Positions 8,689-16,563 of a stretch of 64,000 nt of DNA are shown here, in pieces. The position numbers and the translations under genes are program-made. The stretch is from CANJDH01 sp031430015 (lineage in GTDB: Bacteria > Pseudomonadota > Gammaproteobacteria > Burkholderiales > JAEUOS01): NCBI GenBank assembly GCA_031430015.1, contig JANPAR010000005.1, forward strand, positions 1 to 64,000, read 5' to 3'. How positions within the stretch are numbered: the first letter of the stretch is position 1; each line of letters begins with the position of its first letter. Under the pieces are notes generated by a model. That model did not search any database. It saw nothing but the letters and a program-made list of their open reading frames with translations, and was not told the DNA's origin.

Positions 8689-10386
8689 ATGCCCCTCACC
8701 GTCAGCACCGGCCACGCCTCGCTCACCGGCGTGCGCGAGCGCAACGAAGACTTCCTCGGCATGATCGTGCCGGATGGAGAAGAGCTCGCCAACAAGGGCG
8801 TGCTCGCGGCAATTGCCGACGGCGTCTCCGGTCATGGCGGCGGGCGCGAAGCGGCTGAATACGCGGTGCGCGGCCTGCTCTCCGATTACTACGCCACGCC
8901 TGACACCTGGGAGACGCCGCTCGCGATTGACCGCGTCACCAACGCCATCAACCGCTGGGTGATGGCGCAGGCGCGCGCGCACACCGAATGGAGCGGCATG
9001 GCGACCACGCTCACCGCCCTGGTGCTGCGCGGCCAGCGCTATTGCCTTGCACACGTGGGCGACAGCCGCTGCTATCTCGCACGCGGCGGCAAGCTCACGC
9101 AACTGACCACCGATCACGTCTGGGACCGCCCCGGCATGGGGCATGTGCTCACGCGCGGCATTGGCCTCGACGACAGACTGCATCTCGATTTTGCCGAGGG
9201 CGAAGTACAGGAAGGCGATGCCTTCATTCTCCTCACCGATGGTGTGTGGGAGCCATTGCGTGAAACGGCAGTGGCCGACATGCTGCGCGTGCATCAGCAG
9301 CCACAAGGCCTTGCGCAAGCGCTGGCCGACGCGGCAATCGCGCGCGGCTCGCAAGACAATGCTTCAGCCCTCGTGGTGCGCGTCGATACCCTGCCGCAAG
9401 CAGGCGCGCAGGATCTCAACGCCGCCAGCCGCGCCCTGCCGGTGCCGGCCAAACTCAAACCCGGCCAGAGCATGGATGGCTTCGTGATCCAGAACGTACT
9501 GGCCGAATCGCGCGCCACCCTGCTCTACACGGCGCGCGATGGTGCTGATGGCCAGACCGTGGTGCTCAAGACGCTGCACCCGCGCCTCGCTGGCAACAAA
9601 GGTGAAATCGAAGCATTCGCGCGCGAAGAGTGGCTGGCGCGGCGCGTGGTGTCGCGCCACTTCCCGCACTACGTGCCGCTTGCCGCCGGGCGGCGCACGC
9701 AACTCTATTTCGCCATGAGCTGGCACGCGGGCAGCACCTGGCAGCAGATGCTCGACGCGGGTTATCACATGAGCATTCCCGACGCAGTGCGCGGCGGCCT
9801 GCAGATGCTCAAGGGTCTCGGTGCACTGCATCGCCTCTCGGTGCTGCACCGGGACATCAAGCCGGCCAATATTCATGTCGACAACGGTGGCGAGCTGCGC
9901 ATTCTGGATCTCGGTGTCGCTGCCGTCGCGGCCCACGCGGCAGGCGCGCCGCATGCACCGCGCACCGGCACGCCCAGCTATCTCGCGCCGGAGTTGTTTG
10001 ACGGCGGCGAGCCGGACGCAACGACCGACCTCTATGCCGTCGCGGTCACGCTGTTTCACATGCTCACGCGCCACTACCCCTATGGCGAGATCGAACCGTT
10101 TCAAACGCCGAAGTTTGGCGAGCCTGCGGCGCCCTCGCGCTGGCGCCGCGATATTCCGGTGTGGCTGGAGCGTGTATTGCTCAAAGGCGTGGCGCGCGAG
10201 CGCAAACAACGCTTCGAGACTGCGGAAGAGTTCGTACTGGCACTTGAACGAGGCGAAGCAGGCCTATTGCCGGTCCAGCGCGCCACACCCTATGCAGAGC
10301 GCGACCCTCTCGCGTTCTGGCGTGCGTTGGGCATCACATCGTTTGTGATCAACCTGCTGCTGCTCTACTGGATCGCCGCGCGCTGA
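8689..10386 (+). CDS. PP2C phosphatase - Ser/Thr kinase fusion protein, copy 1
   Basis: A 565-residue protein joining two opposing activities. Residues about 1-240 are a PP2C-type phosphatase with all metal motifs: RERNEDF, ADGVSGHGG, AHVGDSRCYL, LTDGVWEPL and GSQDNASALVV. Residues about 262-530 are a Hanks-type kinase with the ATP Lys in VVLKTLHP (Lys294), HRDIKPAN (Asp389), DLG in place of DFG (Asp407) and GTPSYLAPELF. The glycine loop is weak. The C-terminus is one hydrophobic segment (ITSFVINLLLLYWIAAR), so the protein is probably tail-anchored with the enzyme domains in the cytosol. It lies between narK and the nitrite-channel gene, like the kinase found beside nitrite reductase and nitrate transporter genes in Pseudomonas. 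Its targets are unknown; transporters or NasT are candidates (inference). Confidence 0.92.
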   Translation: MPLTVSTGHASLTGVRERNEDFLGMIVPDGEELANKGVLAAIADGVSGHGGGREAAEYAVRGLLSDYYATPDTWETPLAIDRVTNAINRWVMAQARAHTEWSGMATTLTALVLRGQRYCLAHVGDSRCYLARGGKLTQLTTDHVWDRPGMGHVLTRGIGLDDRLHLDFAEGEVQEGDAFILLTDGVWEPLRETAVADMLRVHQQPQGLAQALADAAIARGSQDNASALVVRVDTLPQAGAQDLNAASRALPVPAKLKPGQSMDGFVIQNVLAESRATLLYTARDGADGQTVVLKTLHPRLAGNKGEIEAFAREEWLARRVVSRHFPHYVPLAAGRRTQLYFAMSWHAGSTWQQMLDAGYHMSIPDAVRGGLQMLKGLGALHRLSVLHRDIKPANIHVDNGGELRILDLGVAAVAAHAAGAPHAPRTGTPSYLAPELFDGGEPDATTDLYAVAVTLFHMLTRHYPYGEIEPFQTPKFGEPAAPSRWRRDIPVWLERVLLKGVARERKQRFETAEEFVLALERGEAGLLPVQRATPYAERDPLAFWRALGITSFVINLLLLYWIAAR

Positions 10387-10389
10387 ATC

Positions 10390-10406
10390 TGCACTGGCGC
10401 GGTGCT
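10390..10406. promoter_or_regulatory. Candidate NtrC-binding site upstream of the FNT gene
   Basis: TGCACTGGCGCGGTGCT contains GCAC and GTGC separated by seven bases, closely following TGCACC-N5-GGTGCA. It begins just after the kinase stop codon and lies about 110 bp upstream of a sigma-54 promoter. It is the better of the two NtrC-like sites in the island. Confidence 0.6.
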
Positions 10407-10433
10407 ATTCGGGTGCTATTCGGGTGCTATTCG
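10401..10433 (+). repeat. Three tandem copies of an 11-bp unit
   Basis: The unit GGTGCTATTCG occurs three times without gaps, followed by a degenerate fourth copy to about 10444. The 11-bp period is about one helical turn. Each unit contains the GTGC half-site of the overlapping NtrC-like site, so it could extend protein binding along one DNA face. It may also be a neutral slippage product. Confidence 0.8.
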
Positions 10434-10513
10434 CGTGCCATCGAGTAGAACGGGGTGCGGCACTGCCCTGCCTTCAGCCCTCTAGTGCCGCCAGTCTCAC
10501 AGGGTGCATGAAG

Positions 10514-10529
10514 TGGTGCGTTTATTGCT
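10514..10529 (+). promoter_or_regulatory. Sigma-54 promoter of the FNT channel gene
   Basis: TGGTGCGTTTATTGCT has GG at 10515-10516 and GC at 10527-10528 with the required ten-base gap, and the -12 side reads TTGCT. The -24 side departs from consensus (TGGTGC for TGGCAC). Transcription should begin near 10540, leaving a leader of about 75 bases. Confidence 0.65.
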
Positions 10530-10560
10530 CTAAATGTAGAGCGTGCATGAGCACTCTCCA

Positions 10561-10584
10561 GGGCGGATCAACGGCGATCCGCCC
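10561..10584 (+). promoter_or_regulatory. Leader hairpin with ANTAR-type hexaloop
   Basis: GGGCGGATC and GATCCGCCC form a perfect nine-base-pair stem closing the six-base loop AACGGC. A at loop position 1 and G at position 4 match the rule for ANTAR-recognised hairpins. It lies 30 bases before the FNT start codon. No second hexaloop hairpin with A1/G4 and no U-run terminator were found here, so a role with NasT is only suggested. Confidence 0.45.
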
Positions 10585-10613
10585 GTACTAACAATGACGT
10601 TAAGGAAAATATC

Positions 10614-11426
10614 ATGTCTTATCTGGTTCCATCGGAATTTGTCACCAAGATGATCGATGCAGGCGAATCGAAAATCTTCATGTCCACCAAGGACACCCTT
10701 GTGCGCTCCTTCATGGCCGGGGCGATTCTCGCCTTGGCTGCCGCCTTCGCGGTCACCATCAATGTGCAAACCGGGGTGCCGATCGTCGGCGCAGCGCTGT
10801 TCCCGGTCGGGTTTTGCATGCTCTACCTGCTCGGCTTCGACTTGCTCACCGGCGTGTTCGTGCTGTGCCCGCTGGCGCTGATCGACAAACGCCCTGGCGT
10901 CACCATGAAAGGTGTGCTGCGCAACTGGGGGCTGGTGTTTTGCGGCAACTTTGCCGGCGCCTTCACGGTGGCAGTGCTGATGGCGATCACCTTCACTTAC
11001 GGCTTCTCGGTGCCGCCCAACAAGGTGGGCCAAGTGATCGGCGAAATTGGCCACTCGCGCACGCTGGGCTATGCGCAATACGGTGCGGCCGGCATGCTCA
11101 CCCTGTTCGTGCGCGGTGTGCTGTGCAACTGGATGGTCTCGACCGGCGTGGTCGGTGCGATGATCTCGACCACGGTGAGCGGCAAGGTCATTGCAATGTG
11201 GATGCCGATCATGCTGTTTTTCTTCATGACCTTCGAGCATTCCATCGTCAACATGTTCCTGTTTCCGTCGGGCCTGCTGCTCGGAGCGAAGTTTTCATTC
11301 ATGGACTATTTGATCTGGAATGAAATCCCCACCGTGCTTGGCAATCTCGTTGGCGGCTTGGCCTTCACCGGGCTCACGCTGTATTCGACGCATATCAAGA
11401 CTGGGCCGAAGCGCAACGCGGTCTGA
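10614..11426 (+). CDS. Formate/nitrite transporter family channel (NirC-like)
   Basis: Integral membrane protein of 270 residues with six likely helices, the size of FNT pentameric channels that pass nitrite or formate. Family features are GAALFPVGFCMLYLLGFDLLTG in the first half, the conserved NWG-type segment RNWGLVFCGNFAGA, RGVLCNWMVSTGV and FEHSIVNMFLFPSG, which places the conserved pore His in FEHS. The ribosome site TAAGGA precedes the ATG. In this setting nitrite is the likely substrate. It stands between the two phosphatase-kinase genes and has its own sigma-54 promoter. Confidence 0.9.
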   Translation: MSYLVPSEFVTKMIDAGESKIFMSTKDTLVRSFMAGAILALAAAFAVTINVQTGVPIVGAALFPVGFCMLYLLGFDLLTGVFVLCPLALIDKRPGVTMKGVLRNWGLVFCGNFAGAFTVAVLMAITFTYGFSVPPNKVGQVIGEIGHSRTLGYAQYGAAGMLTLFVRGVLCNWMVSTGVVGAMISTTVSGKVIAMWMPIMLFFFMTFEHSIVNMFLFPSGLLLGAKFSFMDYLIWNEIPTVLGNLVGGLAFTGLTLYSTHIKTGPKRNAV

Positions 11427-11456
11427 TGCGGTGCAGGCAGCACGTCCGCCCGCAGC

Positions 11457-13202
11457 ATGTCCAACCCTTTGACTCTCTCCATCGGCCAGTACTCGGACAA
11501 AGGCCGCAAGGAAATCAATCAGGATTTCCATGGCGCTTATGTGCCGCTGGAGCCGCAGCTCAGCGCCAAGGGCATTGCCATCGCGCTCGCAGACGGCATC
11601 AGCAGCAGCGAGGTGAGCCATATCGCCAGCGAGTCGGCGGTCAAGAGTTTTCTTGAGGACTACTACTGCACCTCGGACGCCTGGTCAGTCAAGAAGTCGG
11701 CGCAGCAGGTGCTCACCGCCGCCAACTCCTGGCTGCATGCGCAAAACCAGCGCAGCCAATTTCGTTATGACAAAGACCGCGGCTACGTCTGCACGCTCAG
11801 CGCGCTGGTCGTCAAGTCGGCCACCGCACATTTGTTCCATGCCGGTGACGCGCGCATCTATCGCTTGCGGGGTGCGTCACTGGAGCAATTGACCACCGAC
11901 CACCGTGTGCGCGTGTCGCAAGAGGTGAGCTATCTGGCGCGCGCGCTGGGCATGAACCCGCATCTGGAGCTCGACTATCAGGCGCTGGAAGTGGACGAAG
12001 GCGATGTCTTCGTGCTCGCCACCGATGGCGTGTATGAGCACGTCAGCGCGAAGCGGGTGGTGCAAGCCATTCGCGATCACGCGGCCGATCTCAACCAGGC
12101 GGCGCGCACCATCGCCAACGAAGCGTTCGAACGCGGCAGTGGTGACAACCTCACCGTGCAGGTAGTGCGCGTCGATGCCTTGCCCAAACGCAATTCAGAC
12201 GAAATTCTGCGGCAACTGACGCAATTGCCGCTGCCGCCGATTCTGGAGGCGCGCGCGCTGTTCGATGGTTACCGCATCGTTCGCGAAGTGCATGCGAGCA
12301 GCCGCAGCCACGTCTATCTGGCCGTGGACAGTGAGGCGAACGGTCAGGCGGATGACAAGTCCGGCGCGCGTGTCATTTTGAAGACGCCGTCAATCGACCT
12401 GCAAGGCGACGCCGCCTACCTCGAACGCTTCCTGATGGAAGAGTGGATCGCCCGGCGCATCAACAACGCACATGTGTTGAAGCCTTGCCTGCCCGCACGC
12501 AAACGCAACTTCCTTTACATCACCACCGAATTCATCGACGGCCAGACCCTCACGCAGTGGATGATCGACAACCCCCATCCCGCGCTCGAAACCGTGCGCG
12601 GCATCATCGAGCAAATCGCGCGCGGCCTGCTCGCGTTTCACCGCATGGAGATGCTGCACCAGGACTTGCGCCCGCAAAACATCATGATCGATACCACCGG
12701 CACGGTAAAGATTATCGACTTCGGCTCGACCCGAGTGGCCGGCCTGATGGAGAACGCTGCCCCCGGCGAGCGCGATGCCCTGCTCGGTACGGCCCAGTAC
12801 ACCGCACCGGAATACTTTCTCGGTGAAAGTGGCACAGCGCGCTCCGATCATTTTTCGTTGGCGGTGATCGCCTATCAAATGCTTTGCGGCCAGTTGCCGT
12901 ACGGTGCCGAGGTGGCCAAGACGCGCACGCGCGCAGCACAGGGAAAGCTGCAGTACCAGTCCGTGTTGGACGACAAGCGCGACATTCCGGCATGGATCGA
13001 TGACGTGTTCCGCAAAGCCCTGCACCCGGACCCGGCCAAACGCTATGCGGAGCTGTCGGAATTCACGTTCGACCTGCGCCATCCGAATGAGGCGTTTTTG
13101 AACAAGCAGCGCCCGCCGCTGTTGGAGCGCAACCCGGGCGCATTCTGGAAAGGCGTCGCGCTGGCGCAGGCCGTTGTGCTGGCGCTGCTGCTGTTGCGCT
13201 GA
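11457..13202 (+). CDS. PP2C phosphatase - Ser/Thr kinase fusion protein, copy 2 (altered motifs)
   Basis: A 581-residue paralogue of the fusion at 8689-10386 with the same order of domains and a C-terminal hydrophobic tail (ALAQAVVLALLLLR). The phosphatase half keeps metal Asp residues in INQDFHGA, LADGISSSE, ATDGVYEHV and GSGDNLTVQVV, but lacks the GH that follows the second motif in copy 1. The kinase half has the ATP Lys in VILKTPS (Lys309), HQDLRPQN with Gln in place of the catalytic-loop Arg (residues 401-403) and an intact DFG (Asp421). The lack of Arg before the catalytic Asp means it may not need activation-loop phosphorylation. It begins 30 bases after the FNT gene and is probably cotranscribed with it. 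Confidence 0.92.
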   Translation: MSNPLTLSIGQYSDKGRKEINQDFHGAYVPLEPQLSAKGIAIALADGISSSEVSHIASESAVKSFLEDYYCTSDAWSVKKSAQQVLTAANSWLHAQNQRSQFRYDKDRGYVCTLSALVVKSATAHLFHAGDARIYRLRGASLEQLTTDHRVRVSQEVSYLARALGMNPHLELDYQALEVDEGDVFVLATDGVYEHVSAKRVVQAIRDHAADLNQAARTIANEAFERGSGDNLTVQVVRVDALPKRNSDEILRQLTQLPLPPILEARALFDGYRIVREVHASSRSHVYLAVDSEANGQADDKSGARVILKTPSIDLQGDAAYLERFLMEEWIARRINNAHVLKPCLPARKRNFLYITTEFIDGQTLTQWMIDNPHPALETVRGIIEQIARGLLAFHRMEMLHQDLRPQNIMIDTTGTVKIIDFGSTRVAGLMENAAPGERDALLGTAQYTAPEYFLGESGTARSDHFSLAVIAYQMLCGQLPYGAEVAKTRTRAAQGKLQYQSVLDDKRDIPAWIDDVFRKALHPDPAKRYAELSEFTFDLRHPNEAFLNKQRPPLLERNPGAFWKGVALAQAVVLALLLLR

Positions 13203-13290
13203 AGCGGGATGCAGAATCCCGGCGGTGGGATGAGGCCCGGGAAGTGAGGTGGCATGTTGATTGCTGAGGACCGGATAGACCACCTATCCC

Positions 13291-13866
13291 ATGCCACGCG
13301 CCCTCATCCTTGCCGAATCACCCGCCGCCCCCGAGCCGCTGCGCATGGGCCTGCTCGGCCTCGGCTACAACGTGGTGGACGAACTCGATGACGCCAGCCG
13401 TCTGGTGCGGCGCGCGAGCGCGGTCGAACCCGACATCATTCTCATCACCACCGGCTCTCCCTCGGGCGCGCTGCTCGCGGCGGCCGCCGCGCTGGATCAA
13501 CACGCTCCGATGCCAGTGCTGGCCTACGCGCAAGATGCCGATGCCGACCGCATGGAAAAAATGATCCGCTGCGGCATCCACACCTGCGTGGTCGATGGTT
13601 TCTCGGCGCGCCGCCTGCCGGGGTTAATTGCAGAAACCTGCGCGCGCTTCAAACTGATGCACGAACTCACCGCACGAGTGCGCGAAGCCAACGCCCGTCT
13701 CGAAGAGCGCAAGCTGATCGACCGCGCCAAGGGGATTTTGATGCAGTCCAAAAACATGAGCGAGGACGCGGCCTACACGGCGCTGCGTTCACTGGCGATG
13801 GACAAGAAACAGAAGATCGGCGCGGTCGCCGAACAGATCATCACGGCAGCGCGCCTGCTCGCCTGA
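13291..13866 (+). CDS. nasT: NasT-type ANTAR response regulator (transcription antiterminator)
   Basis: Receiver-like domain (about 1-120) followed by an RNA-binding ANTAR domain (about 136-187), 191 residues in all. The receiver keeps Asp48 in VEPDIILIT. The ANTAR part reads LIDRAKGILMQSKNMSEDAA with TALRSLAMDKKQKI, the family core. NasT binds dual-hexaloop leaders and stops early termination, normally under control of the nitrate sensor NasS, which is absent from this window. The matching RNA target lies directly downstream at 14088-14169. The start is the ATG at 13291. Confidence 0.92.
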   Translation: MPRALILAESPAAPEPLRMGLLGLGYNVVDELDDASRLVRRASAVEPDIILITTGSPSGALLAAAAALDQHAPMPVLAYAQDADADRMEKMIRCGIHTCVVDGFSARRLPGLIAETCARFKLMHELTARVREANARLEERKLIDRAKGILMQSKNMSEDAAYTALRSLAMDKKQKIGAVAEQIITAARLLA

Positions 13867-14057
13867 CGCGGCAGCGCGCCAGCTCACCCGGCACGGCAGC
13901 ATTGCAGCGCATGCCGCCCCGATTCAGTGCGGCATGCACTTGTTTCGCCATCCCCTGCCAGATGCAGCGCCGCTTGAAGGTCATTGATGCGCTGCCTCCT
14001 CTGTGAGAATGCGGCTAAAACCGTTGGTGCAAGCGCTTCTTCATGATGCATCCCGTG
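13867..14057. other. Intergenic region upstream of the nrt promoter
   Basis: About 190 bases between nasT and the sigma-54 promoter of the nitrate ABC operon. It should hold the enhancer for that promoter. No clear NtrC dyad was found; GTGC and GCAC at 13927-13939 occur in the opposite arrangement (GTGC-N5-GCAC). No coding potential seen. Confidence 0.5.
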
Positions 14058-14074
14058 TTGGCATAGCGGTTGCT
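14058..14074 (+). promoter_or_regulatory. Sigma-54 promoter of the nitrate ABC operon
   Basis: TTGGCATAGCGGTTGCT has GG at 14060-14061 and GC at 14072-14073 separated by ten bases, and fits TGGCA-N6-TTGCT. Transcription would start near 14085, so the RNA would begin just before the ANTAR leader hairpins, which is exactly where it should. Confidence 0.8.
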
Positions 14075-14087
14075 AACAAGTAAGCAG

Positions 14088-14126
14088 GCGCGCTCAAAGA
14101 CGAGTGTGCATCGAACAAAGGCGTTC
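14088..14126 (+). promoter_or_regulatory. ANTAR dual-hexaloop RNA leader (NasT target)
   Basis: Two hairpins with six-base loops follow one another. Hairpin 1 (14088-14109) has an eight-pair stem, GCGCGCTC with GAGTGTGC including two G-U pairs, and loop AAAGAC. Hairpin 2 (14113-14126) has stem GAAC/GTTC and loop AAAGGC. Both loops have A at position 1 and G at position 4, the known ANTAR rule. The loop and 3' arm of hairpin 2 are part of the 5' arm of the terminator that follows, so hairpin 2 and the terminator exclude each other. NasT binding should hold hairpin 2 and let transcription continue into nrtA. Confidence 0.85.
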
Positions 14127-14169
14127 AACCGCCGGGGCTTCAGGCTCCGAAGGGTTGAACGCCTTTTTT
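14117..14169 (+). terminator. Intrinsic terminator (attenuator) in the nrtA leader
   Basis: AAAGGCGTTCAACC at 14117-14130 pairs perfectly with GGTTGAACGCCTTT at 14153-14166, and the arm runs into six T residues. It ends 30 bases before the nrtA start codon, so it must be read through for the ABC operon to be expressed. Confidence 0.88.
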
Positions 14170-14198
14170 GTTTTCCATCCCTGCAATGAGGTTTGCTC

Positions 14199-15545
14199 AT
14201 GTCATCGTCACACCCTTCCCCGTCTGTCATTGAACCTGTTGCGACGGCATCTGCGCCGTCTGCAAACAGTGCCGCTTCTCCTGTACTGGCTGCTGCCCCG
14301 GCCGCAGCGCAGCGCCGCACTTTCCTCACCCACGGCGCAACCCTCGGTGGCGCCGCGTTGATGGGCATGCTCACACCGTCGATCCGCGGTGCCGTCTGGG
14401 CCGCCGGGTCGGACGCGCCAGAGAAAAAAGAAGTGAAGATCGGTTTCATCCCGCTCACCGACTGCGCTTCGGTGGTGATGGCATCCGTGCTCAAGTTTGA
14501 TGAGAAATACGGGATCAAAATCATACCGACCAAGGAAGCGTCCTGGGCCTCGGTGCGTGACAAGCTGCTTAACGGTGAACTCGATGGCGCGCACGTCCTC
14601 TACGGCCTGATCTACGGCCTGCAGATGGGCATCGGTGGCACCAAGAAAGACATGGCGATGCTGATGAGCCTGAACAACAACGGCCAGGCGATCACGGTAT
14701 CCAAGAAGCTCGCGGACAAGGGCGCGGGCGACGGCGCGGGCCTCAAGAAAGTCATGGCGGCGGAAAAACGCGAATACACCTTCGCCCAAACCTTCCCCAC
14801 TGGCACCCACGCCATGTGGCTCTACTACTGGCTCGCTGCCAATGGCATCGACCCTTTCAAGGACGCCAAAGCGATCACCGTGCCGCCACCACAAATGGTG
14901 GCCAACATGCGCGTCGGCAACATGGACGGCTTCTGCGTGGGTGAGCCATGGGGCCACCGCGCGATTGCCGACAACATCGGTGTGACCGCGACGACCACCC
15001 AGGACATCTGGAAGGACCATCCCGAGAAGGTGCTTGGCACGCAGCTCGATTTCGTCAAGAAGAATCCCAACACTGCGCGCGCCATGATCATGGCGATCCT
15101 TGAGGCGAGCAAATGGATCGACGCAAGCCTGTCGAACAAAAACAAAATGGCCGAAACCGTAGCGGACCGTGCCTACGTCAACACCTCGGTAGACGTGATC
15201 AACCAGCGCATCCTCGGCCGCTACCAGAATGGCATGGGCAAGACCTGGGACGACCCGAACTACATGAAGTTTTACAACGACGGCGCGGTCAACTATCCCT
15301 ATCTGTCGGATGGCATGTGGTTCCTTACCCAGCACAAGCGCTGGGGCTTGCTCAAGGAAGATCCCGATTATCTGGCAGTGGCCAAGCAGGTCAACCAGAT
15401 CGCGCTTTACAAAGATGCAGCGGCGCAAGTCAAGGTGGGTCTGCCCAAGAGTGACTTCCGCGCCTCGAAGATGGTCGATGGCGTGGTGTGGGACGGCAAG
15501 GAGCCGAAGAAATACGCCGCCGGCTTCAAGATCAACGCGGCCTGA
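14199..15545 (+). CDS. nrtA: Nitrate ABC transporter substrate-binding protein (NrtA/NasF-like)
   Basis: Protein of 448 residues in the NrtA/SsuA-like family that binds nitrate (or nitrite) outside the inner membrane. An N-terminal twin-arginine-like signal (QRRTFLTHGATLGGAALMG) shows export. Family segments include VKIGFIPLTDCASVVMA, WASVRDKLLNGELDGAHVLY, TFPTGTHAMWLYYWLAANG and VGEPWGHRAIADNIG. NasS sensors share the fold but lack export signals, so this is the transporter component. TGAGG lies seven bases before the ATG at 14199. It is first in the operon with the permease and ATPase genes, under the sigma-54 promoter and ANTAR attenuator. Confidence 0.9.
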   Translation: MSSSHPSPSVIEPVATASAPSANSAASPVLAAAPAAAQRRTFLTHGATLGGAALMGMLTPSIRGAVWAAGSDAPEKKEVKIGFIPLTDCASVVMASVLKFDEKYGIKIIPTKEASWASVRDKLLNGELDGAHVLYGLIYGLQMGIGGTKKDMAMLMSLNNNGQAITVSKKLADKGAGDGAGLKKVMAAEKREYTFAQTFPTGTHAMWLYYWLAANGIDPFKDAKAITVPPPQMVANMRVGNMDGFCVGEPWGHRAIADNIGVTATTTQDIWKDHPEKVLGTQLDFVKKNPNTARAMIMAILEASKWIDASLSNKNKMAETVADRAYVNTSVDVINQRILGRYQNGMGKTWDDPNYMKFYNDGAVNYPYLSDGMWFLTQHKRWGLLKEDPDYLAVAKQVNQIALYKDAAAQVKVGLPKSDFRASKMVDGVVWDGKEPKKYAAGFKINAA

Positions 15546-15566
15546 CCCGTGACCAAGGAGAACACC

Positions 15567-16499
15567 ATGAGTGCAGTACTTGGCGCCGGCGCGCGGTTTG
15601 ATTCCGCGCCGGCCGTGTTAAAAGCCGTGGCCAAACCCGGCGCGACTGGCTCGGTCACTGCCGCTGTCGCTGCCGCCACGGCGGCTCCCGCAAAACCGGT
15701 AGCCAGTCCCAAGATCATTCAGGCACAACGCCGGGCAATGGTCTTGAAGCTGATCGCGCCAATCGCGGGGTTCGCCCTGTTTGTGTTGCTGTGGCAGATC
15801 GTCGCGCAGACCGGTGGGCAGATTCCCACGCCGGCGAAGGTGTGGGACGCGGCAGTCAAAGTGTTCAGCGACCCGTTCTACCGCAAGGGCCCGAACGATC
15901 AGGGTATCGGCTGGAACATACTCGCAAGCCTGCAACGCGTGGGCGTGGGCTTTGGACTCGCAGCACTGGTTGGCATTCCGCTCGGCTTCATGATCGGCCG
16001 CTTCCAGTTTCTCGATGACATGTCCAGCCCCATCATCAGCCTGCTGCGGCCGGTGTCGCCACTGGCGTGGCTGCCAATTGGCCTGCTGGTGTTCAAGGCC
16101 GCCAACCCGGCTGCCATCTGGACCATCTTCATCTGCTCGCTGTGGCCGATGATTATCAACACCGCGGTGGGTGTGCGCCAGATTCCGCAGGACTACATGA
16201 ACGTGGCCAAGGTGCTCAACCTCTCCGAGTGGAAAGTGTTCACCAAGATTTTGTTCCCCGCTGTTCTGCCCTTTGTATTGACCGGCGTGCGCCTGTCGAT
16301 CGGCGTGGCCTGGCTGGTGATCGTCGCAGCAGAAATGCTCACCGGCGGCGTCGGCATCGGCTTCTGGGTGTGGGACGAATGGAACAACCTCAACGTGCAG
16401 CACATCATCATCGCCATCTTCACCGTCGGCATTGTTGGCTTGCTGCTCGAGCTTGGCATGGTGGCTCTGGCACGGCGTTTTGAGTACGCCAAAAACTGA
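15567..16499 (+). CDS. nrtB: Nitrate ABC transporter permease (NrtB/NasE-like)
   Basis: Inner-membrane permease of 310 residues with a hydrophilic Ala-rich N-terminal extension of about 60 residues, then six likely membrane segments. The cytoplasmic coupling loop that docks the ATPase is seen around YMNVAKVLNLSEWKVFTKIL. Other family segments are SLLRPVSPLAWLPIGLLVF and GVAWLVIVAAEMLTGGVGIG. AAGGAGA precedes the ATG at 15567, deciding the start over an in-frame GTG at 15549. It lies 21 bases after nrtA and would form a homodimeric channel. Confidence 0.9.
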   Translation: MSAVLGAGARFDSAPAVLKAVAKPGATGSVTAAVAAATAAPAKPVASPKIIQAQRRAMVLKLIAPIAGFALFVLLWQIVAQTGGQIPTPAKVWDAAVKVFSDPFYRKGPNDQGIGWNILASLQRVGVGFGLAALVGIPLGFMIGRFQFLDDMSSPIISLLRPVSPLAWLPIGLLVFKAANPAAIWTIFICSLWPMIINTAVGVRQIPQDYMNVAKVLNLSEWKVFTKILFPAVLPFVLTGVRLSIGVAWLVIVAAEMLTGGVGIGFWVWDEWNNLNVQHIIIAIFTVGIVGLLLELGMVALARRFEYAKN

Positions 16500-16563
16500 G
16501 GCGGCAGAGCTGCTGCCCCACTTCGATCAGGCCCGGTTTCTACTTTCCTGAAAGCGTCCCATC

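Noticed and set aside
10401..10444. Tandem 11-bp repeats as a CRISPR or minisatellite array
   Set aside because: Units are contiguous with no spacers and only three are exact; they overlap an NtrC-like site and are better seen as part of the FNT control region.
10561..10584. Hairpin before the FNT gene as a terminator
   Set aside because: No T run follows the stem.
14057..14077. A seven-pair hairpin with loop TAGCGGT upstream of nrtA, at first read as an ANTAR hairpin
   Set aside because: The loop has seven bases and the same bases form an exact sigma-54 promoter, so they lie upstream of the transcription start. The true hexaloop hairpins are at 14088-14126.
14199..15545. The NrtA-like protein as the NasS sensor
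   Set aside because: It carries a twin-arginine-like export signal and is followed by permease and ATPase genes, whereas NasS is cytosolic.
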